The translations under genes were made by a program, and so were the position numbers. This document shows positions 12,832 to 20,219 of a stretch of 28,460 bases of DNA, piece after piece. The DNA is taken from contig DLAP01000037.1 of the NCBI GenBank assembly GCA_002493965.1, positions 1-28,460 of the forward strand, given 5' to 3'. The notes under the pieces were generated by a model. It was not told where the DNA came from and ran no database searches. It saw only the letters and a program-made list of their open reading frames with translations. Source of the stretch: Clostridiales bacterium UBA7044. Lineage in GTDB: Bacteria > Bacillota > Clostridia > Oscillospirales > Oscillospiraceae. Position 1 is the stretch's first letter; every line of letters begins with the position of its first letter.

Positions 12832-14457
12832 CTAACTATTTTTTATTTTCACAATATCGCCGTGGGCACGGCCAAAATTCATCAGCTGCTCCATTCTGGG
12901 ATTGGCTGCCGGTTTTGCCGACCCATCCACCACCGCCGCCTGAATGGGACGGCCCAAAATCGCCCCCGCCTTCCGGGAAACCACTTCCAGAATGTCGGGC
13001 CTATTAATGGTTTCCGCAATGAAGGTATTGCCGCAGCGTAGTTCCAGCTTGTCTCCCACCAGCACGCCCTGGACAGGTCCTCCCGGGGACGCCGTGAAGA
13101 AACCGAAGGCCGGAGGCTTCAATTCCTTGCGCACCCCGGCGCACAGGTCCGACCAAAAGCCATCAGGTACCTCCCCTGCGGGGGGCGTCGCCCCTTCCTC
13201 CTCCGGCGGGGCGTCCTCGTCGGTGGGCATGGGGGGCCGGTCTTCCTCCGGCTCTTCCTGCGCCTCCTGCCTGGGGGCTGCCTGGGCGGAGACCACAAGC
13301 TTTCCGCTTTTTAATTGCTCCTCCAGCCGGGTAATCCGGGCGTTCAGAGCACTGACATCTACGCTCAGTTCCGGCTGGCACAGCTCCACCAGACACAGCT
13401 CCGCGTCCATCCGGCGGCTTTCGCTTCTGGTAAAGCCCGCCATGGTACTTTGCAGCCGCTCCATCATCCGGGTCAGCTCCCCGCTTCCAAAGCGCTTCGC
13501 CAGATCCAAGGCTTCCTTATCCGCCGCCACACCGGAGAGCATGGTGATCCCCGCTCCCCCTGCGGTTTTCAGCACCAGCAGGTCCCGGGTCAGGCAGGCC
13601 AGCTCATCCAGCAGCGCCCCCAGATCCTTCCCCTCTGTATACAGCCGGTTAAACAGGCTTAGGGCCCCTTTGGTATCGTGGGCGGCAATATAGCCCATCA
13701 ACTCAGCGCACCGCCGCTCTCCCGCAATCCCCAAACAGGCGTAGACCCGGTCGGCGGTCAGTTCCCCAGTTGTGGCGGAAGCGCACTGGTCCAGTAAACT
13801 CAAACCGTCCCGCATTCCCCCGTCGGCAAGTCTCGCCAGCACCCGGGCCGCGCCGTCGTCCAAATCAATGTTTTCCTGATAGGCTACATATTGAAGTCTC
13901 GCCGCAATGTCCTCCTGGCTGATCCGCCGGAAGGAAAACCGCTGGCACCGGGACAGGATGGTGGCCGGCACCTTATGCAGCTCGGTGGTGGCAAGAATGA
14001 ACAGCAGATGCTCCGGCGGCTCCTCGATGATTTTGAGCAATGCGTTAAAGGCGGAAATGGACAGCATATGCACCTCGTCGATGATATACACCCGCATCTT
14101 CACCTGGGAGGGCGAATAAATGGCGTCATCCCGCAGATCCCGGACGTTATCCACGCCGTTATTGGAAGCGGCGTCGATTTCCAGCACATCCATACAGGAG
14201 CCGGAATCAATGGCCTGACAGGCGGCGCACCGGTTGCAGGGGTTTCCGTCCACAGGATGGAGGCAGTTCACGGCCTTGGCCAGGATCTTGGCGCAGCTGG
14301 TCTTGCCCGTACCCCGGGAGCCGGTGAACAGGTAGGCGTGGCTCAGCTTCCCAGAGATCACCTGGGTTTTCAGGGTCTGAGTCACGGCCATCTGCCCGGA
14401 CACATCGTCAAAGGTCTGAGGGCGGTATTTACGATAAAGCGCCTGATACGCGGACAT
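12832..14457 (-). CDS. dnaX: DNA polymerase III subunit gamma/tau
   Basis: DnaX forms the clamp-loader ATPase core of the replisome. The 541-residue protein has Walker A GSRGTGKT (46-53), a zinc module (Cys65, Cys74, Cys77, Cys80), Walker B DEVH (127-130) and the arginine-finger motif in ATILSRCQRF (about 168-177). The C-terminal third is a Pro/Glu-rich linker (EEPEEDRPPMPTDEDAPPEE) followed by a short domain. It is somewhat shorter than many tau proteins. The ATG at 14457 follows GAAGGGGAAGC; upstream in-frame codons belong to repeat DNA. No poly-A/poly-T slippery site was noted for gamma production. Confidence 0.95.
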   Translation of the reverse strand: MSAYQALYRKYRPQTFDDVSGQMAVTQTLKTQVISGKLSHAYLFTGSRGTGKTSCAKILAKAVNCLHPVDGNPCNRCAACQAIDSGSCMDVLEIDAASNNGVDNVRDLRDDAIYSPSQVKMRVYIIDEVHMLSISAFNALLKIIEEPPEHLLFILATTELHKVPATILSRCQRFSFRRISQEDIAARLQYVAYQENIDLDDGAARVLARLADGGMRDGLSLLDQCASATTGELTADRVYACLGIAGERRCAELMGYIAAHDTKGALSLFNRLYTEGKDLGALLDELACLTRDLLVLKTAGGAGITMLSGVAADKEALDLAKRFGSGELTRMMERLQSTMAGFTRSESRRMDAELCLVELCQPELSVDVSALNARITRLEEQLKSGKLVVSAQAAPRQEAQEEPEEDRPPMPTDEDAPPEEEGATPPAGEVPDGFWSDLCAGVRKELKPPAFGFFTASPGGPVQGVLVGDKLELRCGNTFIAETINRPDILEVVSRKAGAILGRPIQAAVVDGSAKPAANPRMEQLMNFGRAHGDIVKIKNS

Positions 14458-14546
14458 AGCTTCCCCTTCCTTCCGGTAACGCCGTGGCTTCCCAGAGATG
14501 CCAGGCAAGCCGACTGTAAACTCTATTTTGAAAGCCTCCCTGGGGA

Positions 14547-14668
14547 AGCAGGTAATAAGTAAGAGTGAATAGTGAATAAGTAAGGAATCGCCTCCGGCGA
14601 AATATTTTAAATCATCCCCGAAAGGGATACCACACCTCTTCACTATTCACTTTTCACTATTCACTTTT
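14547..14668. repeat. Head-to-head pair of TATTCACT-type hairpin repeats
   Basis: Two copies face each other. On the minus strand (14547-14605): CGCC-GGA-GGCG hairpin, then TTATTCACTATTCACTC. On the plus strand (14600-14668): ATCCCC-GAAA-GGGAT hairpin, then CTTCACTATTCACTTTTCAC with a further unit. Together they form a large imperfect palindrome between dnaX and the SRP RNA gene. Coding capacity is absent. Confidence 0.65.
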
Positions 14669-14693
14669 CTTTTGCCTCCCGAGGCAAAAGAAA
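14666..14693 (-). terminator. Hairpin 3' of the SRP RNA
   Basis: A perfect 13-bp stem TTTCTTTTGCCTC / GAGGCAAAAGAAA has a two-base loop. It lies about 10 bases beyond the SRP RNA 3' end on the minus strand. No long U-tract follows, so termination is likely but not certain. Confidence 0.5.
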
Positions 14694-14702
14694 TACTGCC
14701 CG

Positions 14703-14992
14703 GCTCATAGCAAGATCGCACACCCACATTTGAACGGGTCGTCTAACCGCGAAACAAGACGCTGGCTCAAAAACGGTAAGCCTGCGGCACACGAAAAGCT
14801 CCGCTTAATGCTGCTTGGTTCCCCACCTGACATGGTTCACGGTTTTTCGTTGCGCAAGACCATTCTCTCAACACCAGTATCTCGGATCCGGAAACTAACC
14901 ACCCGCCCGGGTGTGGGGATTCATCCCTGCGAAGCGGATTGCAGGTACAGGAAACCGCTGCCTTCCCGACTAGTGCGACCTTGCTATAAGCC
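14703..14992 (-). ncRNA. ffs: Signal recognition particle RNA, large Gram-positive type
   Basis: The minus strand has the helix-8 core AACCATGTCAGGTGG-GGAA-CCAAGCAGCATTAAG with its GGAA tetraloop, the Alu-domain-like block GGCAGCGGTTTCCTGTACC followed by TGCAATCCGCT, and TTGCGCAACG. The 5' and 3' ends pair as TATAGCAAGGTCGCAC with GTGCGATCTTGCTATG. The length of about 290 nt matches the long scRNA of Bacillus and Clostridia, not the short E. coli 4.5S. Its place upstream of dnaX-ybaB-recR is the Bacillus arrangement. The two base pairs closing the GGAA loop are G-C where the common form has C-G. Confidence 0.95.
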
Positions 14993-15029
14993 GGTCAGCT
15001 TAACGCAAGGTGCTATGAAGTTACAAAGG

Positions 15030-15052
15030 AACTGAACTGTCTCAGTTCAGTT
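15030..15052 (-). terminator. Hairpin overlapping the acpP stop codon
   Basis: A perfect 10-bp stem AACTGAACTG / CAGTTCAGTT with a three-base loop spans the acpP stop codon (15042-15044). On the minus strand it is followed by CCTTTGTAACTTC, a weak U-tract. It probably ends acpP transcription before the SRP RNA gene. Confidence 0.55.
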
Positions 15053-15263
15053 TGGACTCAATGAAGTCCGCCAGTTCCTGGAAGGTGGTGATCTTCTGAT
15101 CCTCCATATCCAGCTCCACGCCCAGTTCCGTCTCCAGGTCCATGATCATTTCCACCACGTCCAGAGAATCGATGCCCAGGCTCTCGAAGGTAGAATCAGG
15201 CGTAATTTCCGTAGCGTCCAGTTCCAGCTGTCTGGATGCGTAGTCAACCAGTTTTTCAAACAT
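15042..15263 (-). CDS. acpP: Acyl carrier protein
   Basis: The 73-residue acidic protein carries growing acyl chains in fatty acid synthesis. The 4'-phosphopantetheine attachment site is Ser33 in LGIDSLDVVEM. Length and helix pattern are those of a standard type II ACP. The ATG at 15263 follows TTGGAGG; the upstream in-frame start is rejected. No fab genes lie near, and it has its own promoter (15305-15333) and a terminator over its stop codon, so it seems monocistronic. It could be the main AcpP or a second ACP; the sequence does not decide. Confidence 0.93.
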   Translation of the reverse strand: MFEKLVDYASRQLELDATEITPDSTFESLGIDSLDVVEMIMDLETELGVELDMEDQKITTFQELADFIESKLN

Positions 15264-15304
15264 AGATAAGACCTCCAAAATGATCTTTCATGGTTTACGG
15301 GATT

Positions 15305-15333
15305 ATTTTAGTACAGGATATCCCATTTGTCAA
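15305..15333 (-). promoter_or_regulatory. acpP promoter
   Basis: On the minus strand TTGACA (15328-15333) and TAAAAT (15305-15310) are spaced by 17 bp, just after the stop codon of the flavoprotein gene. Confidence 0.78.
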
Positions 15334-15337
15334 TGCT

Positions 15338-16558
15338 CTATTTTCCCGCTATTCCCGCAGTGTAGGCCGTGGCCCAGGCAATTTGCAGGTTAAAGCCTCC
15401 GGTATAGGCGTCGCTGTCCAGAATTTCCCCCGCGAAGTACAGTCCCCTAACCTTCTTTGATTCCATGGTTTTGGGATCCACCTCTGCTGTTTTCACCCCG
15501 CCGCTGGTGATGATGGCCTCCGCCACCGGGCGCTTACCGGTGATGGAAATGGAAAAGTTTTTCAGCAGTTCCACAAGGGCTCTGCGCTTTTGTCGGGTCA
15601 AGGAATTGGCCTGGGCCGCCGGATCGATGTCCAGCCGCCTCAGTATCACCGGGATCATGGACCGGGGCAGCAGATCCGTCAGGGCGTTTTCCATGCTCCG
15701 GTTCTGGTACAGAGTGAGGTCCCGCAGGATCCGGGCATCCAGCTTATTTTCGTCCAGCGCAGGCTTCAGATCCAGCACTAGGCGGCAGCCCGCCCCCTTC
15801 AGATGGCAGCTGGCCGACAGCACCGTGGGCCCGGAAACTCCGAAATGGGTAAAGAGCAGCTCCCCAAAGTCCTTGTACAGTGCCTTTCCCTTACTGTCCA
15901 CCAGCTTCACGCCTACGTTCCGCAAAGACAGGCCCTGCATTTCCTGGCAGTCCGTTCCTTCTGTTTCCAGGGGCACCAGGCTGCCTTCCTGGGGGATCAC
16001 GGTATGCCCCAGCTCCGCCGCCATCCGGTAGCCGTCCCCGGTGGAGCCGGTGGCCGGATAGGAAAGACCGCCGGTGGCGAGGATTACCCAGGAGGCAGGG
16101 ATCGTTTCTTCTTCCGTCTCTACACCGATAACCTGCCCTTTCTCCGTCAGAATATGCCTTGCCCGCCCCTGTTTTACTGGGACGCCCTGGGTTTTCAGTT
16201 CCCCTCTCAGGCACTCCAGCACAGAGGATGATTTGTCCGACACCGGGAAGACCCGGTTTCCCCGTTCCGTTTTCAATTCGCAGCCGTGTTCCTCAAAAAA
16301 CGCCTTGGTCTTTTCCGGGGGAAAAGCCGTCATGGCGCTATAGAGAAAGCGGCCGTTCCGGTGGGTGTTTTGCAGGACCTCCTGGGCGCTGCAGTCACTC
16401 GTCACGTTGCACCGGCCCTTTCCGGTGATCAGCAGTTTTTTCCCCAGACGGTCATTCTTTTCCAGCAGCAGCACCCGCTGCCCCTGCTTTGCAGCGGTGA
16501 TGGCGGCAAACATCCCCGCCGGGCCGCCGCCGATGACAATTCCATCAAAGCTTTTCAT
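15338..16558 (-). CDS. HI0933/BaiN-family FAD-dependent oxidoreductase
   Basis: The 406-residue flavoprotein has an N-terminal Rossmann FAD motif (IVIGGGPAGMFAAITAAKQG, about 7-26), the family motif KLLITGKGRCNVTSD (about 46-60), VILATGGLSYPATGSTGDGY (about 160-180) and the C-terminal LYFAGEILDSDAYTGGFNLQ-type FAD motif. The BaiN name comes from a bile-acid-transforming relative, but most members have no known substrate, so only redox function is assigned. The ATG at 16558 lies inside the end of the upstream regulator gene (14-bp overlap), implying translational coupling. Confidence 0.9.
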   Translation of the reverse strand: MKSFDGIVIGGGPAGMFAAITAAKQGQRVLLLEKNDRLGKKLLITGKGRCNVTSDCSAQEVLQNTHRNGRFLYSAMTAFPPEKTKAFFEEHGCELKTERGNRVFPVSDKSSSVLECLRGELKTQGVPVKQGRARHILTEKGQVIGVETEEETIPASWVILATGGLSYPATGSTGDGYRMAAELGHTVIPQEGSLVPLETEGTDCQEMQGLSLRNVGVKLVDSKGKALYKDFGELLFTHFGVSGPTVLSASCHLKGAGCRLVLDLKPALDENKLDARILRDLTLYQNRSMENALTDLLPRSMIPVILRRLDIDPAAQANSLTRQKRRALVELLKNFSISITGKRPVAEAIITSGGVKTAEVDPKTMESKKVRGLYFAGEILDSDAYTGGFNLQIAWATAYTAGIAGK

Positions 16559-17420
16559 CTTCCGCCTGCTTTGCATACACGTCGTATTCGTCCCAGATTC
16601 GCTCCAGTTCCTCAAAGGTCTTGGCCAGTTCCTTTTCCTTTCTGGCGGCAATTGCCACGATCAGGGCGTTAATCAGACTCAAAGGGGCCACCAGGGAGTC
16701 AACCAGAGACAGCATATCACTCTTGGCAATCAGCACATGGTCGCTGTTTTCCCCCAGGGGAGACAGCCGGCTGTCAGTAATGCCGATGACCGTAGCCCCG
16801 GTGGAACGGCAGTAGTTGGCGCCCTTAGTGGTGGAAGAGGAATACCGGGGGAAGGAGAAGGCGATGAGCACATCCTCCGGGCCAATGCCCACAAGCTTTT
16901 CGAACATTTCCACCGTGCCCAGGCTGGAAATCACATGGACATTTCGAAACATATAGTTCAGGTAATAGCCAAGAAAATTGGCAAGAGGCGCCGTGGAGCG
17001 AACCCCCAGGATAAAAACCCGCTTGGCGTTCAGGATGGCGCTCACCGCCGCACCGAACTCCTTCCGGTCCAAAACCTCCCCGGTCTGCCGCAGCTTCTCC
17101 ATGTCGGAATGGAGCACCAGGGAAACCACATCCTGGCCTCCCATGCGGTTATTCGCCACCTCAATGCGCTGGACAGAGGTGAGCCGGTTTAAGACCATTT
17201 CCTGCATGGCCTTCTGCATACTGGGATATCCGTCAAAGCCCAGGTCCACGGCAAATCGCACCACCGTGGATTCCGACACGCCTACGGTTTTTCCCAAACG
17301 GTTGGCCGTCATAAAGGCAGCCTTGTCATATTCTTCCGTAATATAGCGGGCAATCCGCTTCTGTCCTTTGGAAAAGGTGAGTTCCTTTTCCTGCAGGACA
17401 GTAAAAATATCGTAACTCAT
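16545..17420 (-). CDS. MurR/RpiR-family transcriptional regulator
   Basis: The 291-residue protein has an N-terminal RpiR-type helix-turn-helix (about 1-80, with TANRLGKTVGVSESTVVRFA) and a C-terminal SIS domain that binds phosphosugars (about 115-250, KRVFILGVRSTAPLANFLGY, then ITDSRLSPLGENSDHVLIA). Such regulators respond to sugar phosphates or amino-sugar phosphates. SD GGGAGGGAG precedes the ATG at 17420. It overlaps the downstream flavoprotein gene, so the two form an operon, although no sugar enzyme is next to it. Its ligand is unknown. Confidence 0.92.
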   Translation of the reverse strand: MSYDIFTVLQEKELTFSKGQKRIARYITEEYDKAAFMTANRLGKTVGVSESTVVRFAVDLGFDGYPSMQKAMQEMVLNRLTSVQRIEVANNRMGGQDVVSLVLHSDMEKLRQTGEVLDRKEFGAAVSAILNAKRVFILGVRSTAPLANFLGYYLNYMFRNVHVISSLGTVEMFEKLVGIGPEDVLIAFSFPRYSSSTTKGANYCRSTGATVIGITDSRLSPLGENSDHVLIAKSDMLSLVDSLVAPLSLINALIVAIAARKEKELAKTFEELERIWDEYDVYAKQAEDEKL

Positions 17421-17454
17421 AACTCCCTCCCAGGCAAGCGTTTCTTGCAGGAAT

Positions 17455-17483
17455 ATAGTAGCAAAGAACGGGGGATTTTGCAA
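17455..17483 (-). promoter_or_regulatory. Promoter of the RpiR-flavoprotein operon
   Basis: On the minus strand TTGCAA (17478-17483) and TACTAT (17455-17460) are spaced by 17 bp. A small inverted repeat GGGGGA / TCCCCC (17470-17490) overlaps the -35 side and could be an operator. Confidence 0.65.
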
Positions 17484-17517
17484 GTCCCCCATTTTCATCC
17501 TGCGCAAAAATTATTTG

Positions 17518-17553
17518 AAAAGCACAGGAAGGTGGATTGCCTTCCTGTGCTTT
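17518..17553 (-). terminator. Hairpin terminator upstream of the RpiR promoter
   Basis: A 14-bp stem AAAGCACAGGAAGG / CCTTCCTGTGCTTT has a short loop and is followed on the minus strand by TTCAAATAATTTTTG. It acts as a second stop for the pseudouridine synthase transcript. Confidence 0.7.
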
Positions 17554-17571
17554 GGATGAATGAGGCATCGT

Positions 17572-17600
17572 AAAAGGCTCCCTTGCACAGGGGAGGCCTT
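17572..17600 (-). terminator. Terminator of the pseudouridine synthase gene
   Basis: On the minus strand AAGGCCTCCCC pairs imperfectly with GGGAGCCTT and is followed by TTTACG. It lies 25 bp after the stop codon. The CTCCC-type stem resembles the MITE half-elements seen elsewhere in the window. Confidence 0.55.
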
Positions 17601-17624
17601 GGAGCGCTCAAAACGTTGGGAAGT

Positions 17625-18332
17625 TCACTCCCCCCGCAAGGTACGGACCTCCGTATCTGTTAAGTACCGCCAGGCGCCCACAGCCAGGTCTCCCAGGGAA
17701 AGACTGCCCTCCCGGGTCCGTTTCAGCCGGGTACAGGTCATCCCCGCCGCCTGGCACATTCTCCGCACCTGCCGGTTCCGGCCCTCGTGAATGGTAATCT
17801 CAAACAAGGCCTTCTCCCCCGCCGCTTCCACAAGCCGCACCTTCGGCGGACGAATCCGGTAGCCGTCCAGGGTGATGGGCCTTGCCAGCTTTTCTGCCCT
17901 CTCTGGGGTAAACCCCGTCACCTGGCACAGATATACCTTTTCCACCTCGAGCCTGGGGTGGGTCATGGCATTGGCAAAATCACCGTCGTTGGTAAACAGC
18001 AGCAGCCCTTCCGAGTCCATATCCAGCCGTCCCACAGGGTAGACCCGGACGCCGCAGTCTGAAACCAGCTGGGCAACGCTCCTACGGCCCTTTTCGTCAC
18101 GTAAGGTAGTCACATAGCCCCGGGGCTTGTTGAGCAGAATGTACACAAATTCTTTTTTCTCGGGCAGCGTTTTCCCGTTCACCCGGATCTCGTCCCTGTC
18201 AGGATCCGCAGAAAGCCCCAGGGTCGCGGTGACGCCGTTTACCGTCACTCTGCCCTGGGTAATCCATTCCTCCGCCTTCCGCCGGGAGGCAAGCCCCCGG
18301 GCGGAAAGAATTTTCTGCAATCGTTCTTCCAT
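17625..18332 (-). CDS. rluB: rRNA pseudouridine synthase, RluB/RsuA family
   Basis: The enzyme isomerises uridine to pseudouridine in rRNA, probably 23S. The 235-residue protein has an N-terminal S4 RNA-binding domain (about 1-60, MEERLQKILSARGLASRRKA) and the RsuA-family catalytic domain with GRLDMDSEGLLLFTNDGDF (101-119), where Asp104 is the nucleophile. RHR-type residues NRQVRRMCQAAG lie near 190. Placement next to the scpAB cluster matches ypuL (rluB) near scpAB in Bacillus. RsuA (16S) cannot be excluded from sequence alone. Confidence 0.9.
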   Translation of the reverse strand: MEERLQKILSARGLASRRKAEEWITQGRVTVNGVTATLGLSADPDRDEIRVNGKTLPEKKEFVYILLNKPRGYVTTLRDEKGRRSVAQLVSDCGVRVYPVGRLDMDSEGLLLFTNDGDFANAMTHPRLEVEKVYLCQVTGFTPERAEKLARPITLDGYRIRPPKVRLVEAAGEKALFEITIHEGRNRQVRRMCQAAGMTCTRLKRTREGSLSLGDLAVGAWRYLTDTEVRTLRGE

Positions 18333-18354
18333 GTCGCACCCCTGTTATCTCTAG

Positions 18355-18541
18355 CTGGCCAAAATCCCCCTTGGGGCTTTTGGCCAGAAAGGTTGCAGTC
18401 TGCTTAGCGCACTCCTTGTGCGGCTATGCCGCACAACTCGCACACACGCAGCCTGAGAAGTATTTTCTGCCTGGTACACGCCCTGGCAGAAAATGATCTG
18501 ACTTTATTCACCGCTGCGGCGGCGAACTCTGCGAGGCTTTT
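18355..18541 (+). repeat. Multi-hairpin dispersed repeat, copy B
   Basis: On the plus strand: H1 (18355-18387, CTGGCCAAAATCCCC...), then GCAGTCTGC, H2 (TTGTGCGGC-TAT-GCCGCACAA), GCAGCCTGAGAAGTATTTTC, H3 (ATTTTCTGCC / GGCAGAAAAT, perfect 10 bp) and H4 (CCGC-TGCG-GCGG). Copy A is at 1366-1538, inverted. H1 and H2 have different bases in the two copies but remain paired. The last part overlaps the 3' end of the carboxypeptidase gene on the opposite strand, supplying its final dozen codons and stop. Confidence 0.8.
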
Positions 18542-19637
18542 GGGCCGCGATAAGTTTCTCCAGGAAGCTTTTTTCTTCCTCCTCCGGGATCTGCTCAATG
18601 GTAGCGCCGTACTCCACCGGAACCTTGCCCACAGCCTTTCCCTGGATCAGCACATAGACGTACCCCGCGTCCTTGCCTTCCACCGCCGGGGCATAGACAA
18701 ATCCGGGGCCTGACAGGGCCAGCCGAGGCGTTTCCTCCGGGGCCAGGGCATAGGTAAAGTCCTCGGTTGCCCGGACCTCCACCTGCTGCTTTAGGCCCCC
18801 TTCTACCTCCAGGGTCCCCACCACATCTCCCTGGCTCACAATCCGCTTCACCTGGTAGCGGGAAAAGCCCTCCTCCAGCAAAGCCGCGTGATCCTGCCAG
18901 TCGTTGGGATCGTCAATGGTCACGGCGATGATCCGCCGGCCATCCCGGGTGGCGCTGGACACCAGAATCCGTCCTGCGGCCTTGGTAAAGCCGGTTTTCA
19001 CTCCGTCCGCTCCAGTTACCCGCCACAGCAGCTTATTGTGGTTGGTCAGGAACCGGTCTCCCGCCTTGACGCTTTTGGCGGACACAGTCTTGTAAAAAAT
19101 GGGATTTTCCATGGCGTAGGACGCCAAAACCGCCAGATCCCGGGCGGTGGAATAATGTCCGGGGCTGTCCAGACCGTTGGGATTTTCAAAGTGGGTCCCG
19201 GTCAGCCCCAGGTTTCGGGCCTTATCGTTCATCATTTCCGCAAAACCCTCTACCGTGCCCCCGCAGTAAATAGCCAGAGCCACGGCGGCATCGTTGCCGG
19301 AGGACAGCATCAGCCCATACAGAAGCTCCTGGAGAGAAAGCACCTCCCCCTCCTTCAGGTACATGGAGGAGCCCTCAATACCCACGGCCTCCTTGGGGAT
19401 CCGCATCCGGTCCAGCACGTTACACTGCTCGCAGACAACCAATGCCGTCATGATCTTGGTGGTGCTGGCAATCAAGCTTCTTTCATCCGGGTCCCGCTGG
19501 TAGAGTACCCGTCCGCTGACTGCATCCAGTACATAGGCCCGTCTTGCGGAAACCGCCTGAGCCTTTCCTGGGAAAAGCAGAACGGCAGCCAGCACCGCAG
19601 CCACCGTTCCGGCAAATCTTCGTTTCATTCTCCTCAC
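18504..19637 (-). CDS. D-alanyl-D-alanine carboxypeptidase (penicillin-binding protein 5 family)
   Basis: The enzyme trims the terminal D-Ala from peptidoglycan stem peptides outside the membrane. The 377-residue protein has a signal peptide (1-28, cleavage near AQA), the active-site Ser58-x-x-Lys61 in IASTTKIM, Ser113-Gly-Asn115 and Lys214-Thr-Gly in DGVKTG, then a C-terminal beta domain. The tail PRRVRRRSGE is encoded inside repeat copy B. The start is uncertain: GTG 19637 (used here) or ATG 19628, because AGGAG is only one base before the ATG. Its place between gerW and rluB corresponds to dacB in Bacillus, so a sporulation role is possible; vegetative function is equally likely. Confidence 0.92.
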   Translation of the reverse strand: MRRMKRRFAGTVAAVLAAVLLFPGKAQAVSARRAYVLDAVSGRVLYQRDPDERSLIASTTKIMTALVVCEQCNVLDRMRIPKEAVGIEGSSMYLKEGEVLSLQELLYGLMLSSGNDAAVALAIYCGGTVEGFAEMMNDKARNLGLTGTHFENPNGLDSPGHYSTARDLAVLASYAMENPIFYKTVSAKSVKAGDRFLTNHNKLLWRVTGADGVKTGFTKAAGRILVSSATRDGRRIIAVTIDDPNDWQDHAALLEEGFSRYQVKRIVSQGDVVGTLEVEGGLKQQVEVRATEDFTYALAPEETPRLALSGPGFVYAPAVEGKDAGYVYVLIQGKAVGKVPVEYGATIEQIPEEEEKSFLEKLIAAQKPRRVRRRSGE

Positions 19638-19704
19638 CCAAAACTTATCCTGCCCTGAATTTGGGATTCTATTCCCCCATCCGGCAGCGCTTTTTTAGGT
19701 TCGG

Positions 19705-19761
19705 TTCTTTTCCCTTCTCTTTCCTTCTCTTCTCTTACTTTTTCTTCTCTTACCTTCTCTT
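19705..19761 (+). other. Pyrimidine-rich tract upstream of the carboxypeptidase gene
   Basis: This is a 57-base stretch of almost pure C/T on the plus strand with repeated TTCTCTTA units (three times toward its right end). On the minus, coding strand it is purine-rich and lies 70-120 bp upstream of the gene start, within the gap after gerW. It could affect transcription or be a slippage-prone tract. No clear promoter was found in this gap. Confidence 0.6.
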
Positions 19762-19832
19762 AGGCATACCAATGTCTGTCAAGTGTCTGTCATTTGGCTG
19801 GCAAAATAACAGGCATTTGGTATGACAGGGCT

Positions 19833-20219
19833 TTACTCCTTGGCGTTCTTTTTTGCGTCCAAAAAGTTGGAAATTTTGTCCAGCGTGTCGGGGAGCATTT
19901 CCACCACCCGGTCCGCCGTAGAGTTGGCAGGAGTGGGTACGGACATCATCCGCACGTTGCCGTCCTTCACCACCAGGAAGCACAGAGGCATCACCTTCAC
20001 ACCGCCGCCGCTGCCTCCGCCGAAGCCGCCGTCAGCAGCCGGTTTCTTGCTGGCATAGTCGCTGCCGCCCCCGGCAAAGCCCACGCTGACCTTGCTGACG
20101 GGAATGATGGTCACGCCGTCCGGGGTCTGGATGGGCTGACCGATGACAGAGTTGACGTCAATCATCTGTTTGATCTTTTCAATGGTGGATTCCAGCATAT
20201 TGGGTAGCTTTTCACTCAT
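19833..20219 (-). CDS. gerW: Sporulation protein GerW (YtfJ family)
   Basis: The 128-residue protein has the family pattern: an N-terminal helix (LESTIEKIKQMIDVNSVIGQ), PDGVTIIPVSKVSVGFAGGG, a Gly-rich loop (GGFGGGSGGGVKVMPLCFLV) and KDGNVRMMSV. In Bacillus YtfJ/GerW is linked to spore germination; the biochemical role is unclear. The ATG at 20219 follows GGCGGTG, within the last codons of the upstream DUF2953 gene, so the genes overlap and are coupled. Its presence supports a spore-forming lineage. Confidence 0.92.
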   Translation of the reverse strand: MSEKLPNMLESTIEKIKQMIDVNSVIGQPIQTPDGVTIIPVSKVSVGFAGGGSDYASKKPAADGGFGGGSGGGVKVMPLCFLVVKDGNVRMMSVPTPANSTADRVVEMLPDTLDKISNFLDAKKNAKE

